64,000 nucleotides of DNA. Source: Arenicola marina. Its lineage: Eukaryota > Annelida > Polychaeta > Arenicolidae. Position numbers and translations under genes: made by a program. Shown one piece after another: positions 59,901-64,000 of this stretch (positions are counted from its first letter, which is position 1; the number at the start of each line of letters is the position of its first letter). The notes under the pieces are model-generated. The model saw only the letters and a program-made list of their open reading frames with translations, was not told the origin of the DNA and did not search any database. The stretch is from contig OZ025258.1 of NCBI GenBank assembly GCA_964019135.1, positions 32,792,186 to 32,856,185 on the forward strand, in the 5' to 3' direction.

Positions 59901-62900
59901 AGGTCACAAGGTACCCATTGGTGAGACATTGACGACGGTCTGGCAGATATGTTGAGGTCACAACCCACCCATTGGTGAGACACTTGACGACGGTCTGGCA
60001 GATATGTTGAGGTCACAAGCTACCCATTGGTGAGACACTTGACGACGGTCTGGCAGATATGTTGAGGTCACACCCACCCATTGGTGAGACACTTGACGAC
60101 GGTCTGGCAGATATGTTGAGGTCACCACCTATCCATTAGTGAGACACCTGACGACGGTCTGGCAAATATGTTGAGGTCACAAGCTACCCATTGGTGAGAC
60201 ACTTGACGAGGGTGTGCAGATATGTTGAGGTCACAACCTGCCCATTTGTGAGACACTTGACCACGGTCAGGCAGATATGTTGAGGTCATAACCTACCCAT
60301 TGGTGAGACACTTGACGACGGTCTGGCAGGGATGTTGAGGTCACAACCTACCCATTGGTGAGACACATGACGATGGCCTGGCAGATATGTTGAGGTCACA
60401 ACCTACCCATTGGTGAGACACTTGGCGACGGTCTGGCAGATATGTTGAGGTCACTGTCTAACCATTGGTGAGACACTTGACGACGGTCTGGCAGATATGT
60501 TGAAGTCACAACCTACCCATTCGTGAGACACTTGACGACGGTCTGGCAGATATGTTGAAGTCACAACCTAACCATTCCTGAGACACTTGACGACGGTCTG
60601 GCAGGTATGTTGAGGTCACAACCTACCCATTGGTGAGACACTTGACGACGGTCTGGCAGATATGTTGAGGTCACAACCTACCCATTGGTGAGACACTTGA
60701 CGACGGTCTGGCAGATATGTTGAGGTCACAACCTACCCATTGGTGAGACACTTGACGACGGTCTGGCAGATATGTTGAGGTCACAACCTACCCATTGGTG
60801 AGACACTTGACGACGGTCTGGCAGATATGTTGAGGTTACAACCTACCCATTGGTGAGACACTTGACGACGGTCTGGCAGATATGTTGAGGTCACAACCTA
60901 CCCCTTGGTGAGACACTTGACGACGGTCTGGCAGATATCTTGTCACAACCTACCCACTGGTGAGACACTTGACGACGGTCTGGCAGATATGTTGAGGTTA
61001 CAACCTACCCATTGGTGAGACACTTGACGACGGTCTGGCAGATAAGTTGAGGTCACAACCTACCCCTTGGTGAGACACTTGACGACGGTCTGGCAGATAT
61101 CTTGTCACAACCTACCCACTGGTGAGACACTTGACGACGGTCTGGCAGATATGTTGAGGTCACAAGCTACCCATTGGTGAGACACTTGACGACGGTCTGG
61201 CAGATATGTTGAGGTCACACCCACCCATTGGTGAGACAGTTGACGACGGTCTGGCAGATATGTTGAGGTCACAACCTATCCACTAGTGAGACACCTGACG
61301 ACGGTCTGGCAGATATGTTGAGGTCACAAGCTACCCATTGGTGAGACACTTGACGAGGGTGTACAGATATGTTGAGGTCACAACCTGCCCATTTGTGAGA
61401 CACTTGACCACGGTCTGGCAGATATGTTGAGGTCATAACCTACCCATTGGTGAGACATTTGACGACGGTCTGGCAGGGATGTTGAGGTCACAACCTACCC
61501 ATTGGTGAGACACTTGACGATGGCCTGGCAGATATGTTGAGGTCACAACCTACCCATTGGTGAGACACTTGGCGACGGTCTGGCAGATATGTTGAGGTCA
61601 CTGCCTAACCATTGGTGAGACACTTGACGACGGTCTGGCAGATATGTTGAAGTCACAACCTACCCATTCGTGAGACACTTGACGACGGTCTGCCAGATAT
61701 GTTTAAGTTACCACCTACCCATTGATGAGACACTTGACGACGGTCTGGCATGTATGTTGAGGTCACAACCTACCCATTGGTGAGACACTTGACGACGGAC
61801 TGGCAGATATGTTGAGGTCACAACCTACCCATTGGTGAGCCACTTGACGACGGTCTGTCTCAACCTATGTTGAGGTCACAACTTACCCATTGGTGAAACA
61901 CTTGACGACGGTCTGGCAGATATGTTGAGGTCACAACCTACCCATTGGTGAGACACTTGACGACGGTCTGGCAGATATGTTGAGGTCACAGCCTACCCAT
62001 TGGTGAGACACTTGACGACGGTCTGGCAGATATGTTGAGGTCACAACCTACCCATTGGTGAGACACTTGACGACGGTCTGGCAGATATGTTGCGGTCACA
62101 ACCTACCCATTGGTGAGACGCTTGACGACGGTCTGGCAGATATGTCGATGTCACAACCTACCCATTCGTGAGACACTTGACGACGGTCTGGCAGATATGT
62201 TGATGTCACAACCTATCCATTGGTGAGACACTTGACGACGGTCTGGCAGATATGTTGAAGTCACAACCTACCCATTGGTGAGACACTTGACGAGGGTGTG
62301 GCAGATATGTGGAGGTCACAACCTACCCATTGGTGAGACACTTGACGACGGTCTGGCAGATATGTTGAGGTCACAACCTACCCATCGGTAAGACACTTGA
62401 CGACGGTCTGGCAGATGTGTTGAGGTCACAACCTACCCATTGGTGAGGCACTTGACGACGGTCTGGCAGACATGTTGAGGTCACAACCTACCCATTGGTG
62501 AGACACTTGACGACGGTCTGTCTCAACCTATGTTGAGGTCACAACCTACCCATTGGTGAGACACTTGACGACGGACTGGCAGATATGTTGAGGTCACAAC
62601 CTACGCATTCGTGAGACACTTGACGACGGTCTGTCTCAACCTATGTTGAGGTCACAACCTACCCATTCGTGAGACACTTGACGACGGTCTGGCAGATATG
62701 TTGAGGTCACAACTTACCCATTGGTGAGACACTTGACGACGGTCTGGCAGGTATGTTGAGGTCATAACCTACCCATTGGTGTGACACTTGACGACGAACT
62801 GGCAGATATGCTGAGGTCACAACCTACCCATTGGTGAGACACTTGACGACGGTCTGGCATATATGTTGAGGTCACAACCTACCCATTGGTGAGACACTTG

Positions 62901-64000
62901 ACGACGGACTGGCAGATATGTTGAGGTCACAACCTACCCATTGGTGAAACACTGGACGACGGTCTGGCAGATATGTTGAGGTCACAACCTACCCATTGGT
63001 GAGACACTTGACGACGGTCTGGCAGATATGTTGAGGTCGTAACCTACCCATTGGTGAGACACTCGACGACGGTCTGGCAGATATGTTGAGGTCACAAGGT
63101 ACCCATTGGTGAGACATTGACGACGGTCTGGCAGATATGTTGAGGTCACAACCCACCCATTGGTGAGACACTTGACGACGGTCTGGCAGATATGTTGAGG
63201 TCACAAGCTACCCATTGGTGAGACACTTGACGACGGTCTGGCAGATATGTTGAGGTCACACCCACCCATTGGTGAGACAGTTGACGACGGTCTGGCAGAT
63301 ATGTTGAGGTCACCACCTATCCATTAGTGAGACACCTGACGACGGTCTGGCAAATATGTTGAGGTCACAAGCTACCCATTGGTGAGACACTTGACGAGGG
63401 TGTGCAGATATGTTGAGGTCACAACCTGCCCATTTGTGAGACACTTGACCACGGTCAGGCAGATATGTTGAGGTCATAACCTACCCATTGGTGAGACACT
63501 TGACGACGGTCTGGCAGGGATGTTGAGGTCACAACCTACCCATTGGTGAGACACATGACGATGGCCTGGCAGATATGTTGAGGTCACAACCTACCCATTG
63601 GTGAGACACTTGGCGACGGTCTGGCAGATATGTTGAGGTCACTGTCTAACCATTGGTGAGACACTTGACGACGGTCTGGCAGATATGTTGAAGTCACAAC
63701 CTACCCATTCGTGAGACACTTGACGACGGTCTGGCAGATATGTTGAAGTCACAACCTAACCATTCCTGAGACACTTGACGACGGTCTGGCAGGTATGTTG
63801 AGGTCACAACCTACCCATTGGTGAGACACTTGACGACGGTCTGGCAGATATGTTGAGGTCACAACCTACCCATTGGTGAGACACTTGACGACGGTCTGGC
63901 AGATATGTTGAGGTCACAACCTACCCATTGGTGAGACACTTGACGACGGTCTGGCAGATATGTTGAGGTCACAACCTACCCATTGGTGAGACACTTGACG
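44960..64000. repeat. 55-bp minisatellite/satellite array with 3,188-bp higher-order period
   Basis: About 345 copies of a 55-bp unit: ggtctggcagatatgttgag + gtcacaacctacccattggt + gagacacttgacgac. The first part (about 45-50.4 kb) has variable units, including a shortened 'tctgtctcaacctatg' type and an 'atatcttgtcac' type. From about 50.4 kb the order of variant units recurs every 3,188 bp (about 58 units): the same landmark lies at 53425, 56613, 59801 and 62989. The array continues past the window edge. The 71-codon minus-strand frames repeating at that spacing are artefacts. Confidence 0.97.

Noticed and set aside
48653-63204. Five minus frames of 71 codons (MTSTYLPDR...)
   Set aside because: Read-out of the 55-bp satellite; four of the five recur at the 3,188-bp period.

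Overview
The window is genomic DNA from an animal, most likely a marine invertebrate; I cannot fix the phylum. The grounds are spliced genes with GT-AG introns of about 0.2-1.3 kb, secreted/GPI-type Ly6 (three-finger, LU) genes in a tandem family, a LINE of the CR1/L2-like group, a terminal-inverted-repeat transposon relic, and heavy minisatellite load. There is one assembly gap (200 N, 30070-30269). Nothing looks bacterial or viral.

Layout. 1-15628 is a 22-bp minisatellite (about 710 units) that enters from the left edge and has a 2,970-bp higher-order period. 15629-21500 holds unique DNA, a 43-bp and a 40-bp minisatellite, and Ly6 gene L1 on the minus strand, whose second intron is filled by a 28-bp minisatellite. 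21976-25141 is a run of 20-bp and 24-bp minisatellites. 25142-28600 is unique DNA without a recognisable gene. 28626-39812 is a head-to-tail, minus-strand cluster of Ly6 genes: L2 (split by the gap), L3, L4 (decayed), L5 and L6. Two blocks of a 43-bp minisatellite separate L3/L4 and L4/L5. 40585-42213 is a LINE endonuclease ORF cut off at the start of the reverse transcriptase. 42348-43410 is a TIR element without a transposase. 44476-44630 is a single Ly6 exon (L7), followed by a 55-bp minisatellite from about 44960 to the right edge, with a 3,188-bp higher-order period.

Genes. Every recognised gene is a small secreted protein of one architecture: a signal-peptide exon ending in phase 1, an N-terminal LU exon (C-x2-C...) ending in phase 2, a C-terminal LU exon carrying C-x4-C-N and ending in phase 1, and a short terminal exon. 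The exon phases and lengths add up exactly in L1, L3 and L5. L3-L5 arose by recent tandem duplication, since introns and spacers are nearly identical. L4 looks inactivated.

Most interesting point. The 43-bp minisatellite between the Ly6 genes matches the exon 3/5' splice-site junction of Ly6 gene L6 (exon end plus the start of its intron, about 41 of 48 bases by eye). It appears to be an array of dozens of copied Ly6 splice donors. The 55-bp satellite beside L7 and the 28-bp array in L1 also show weaker similarity to adjacent Ly6 gene sequence, so several arrays here may have been seeded from the genes they flank.
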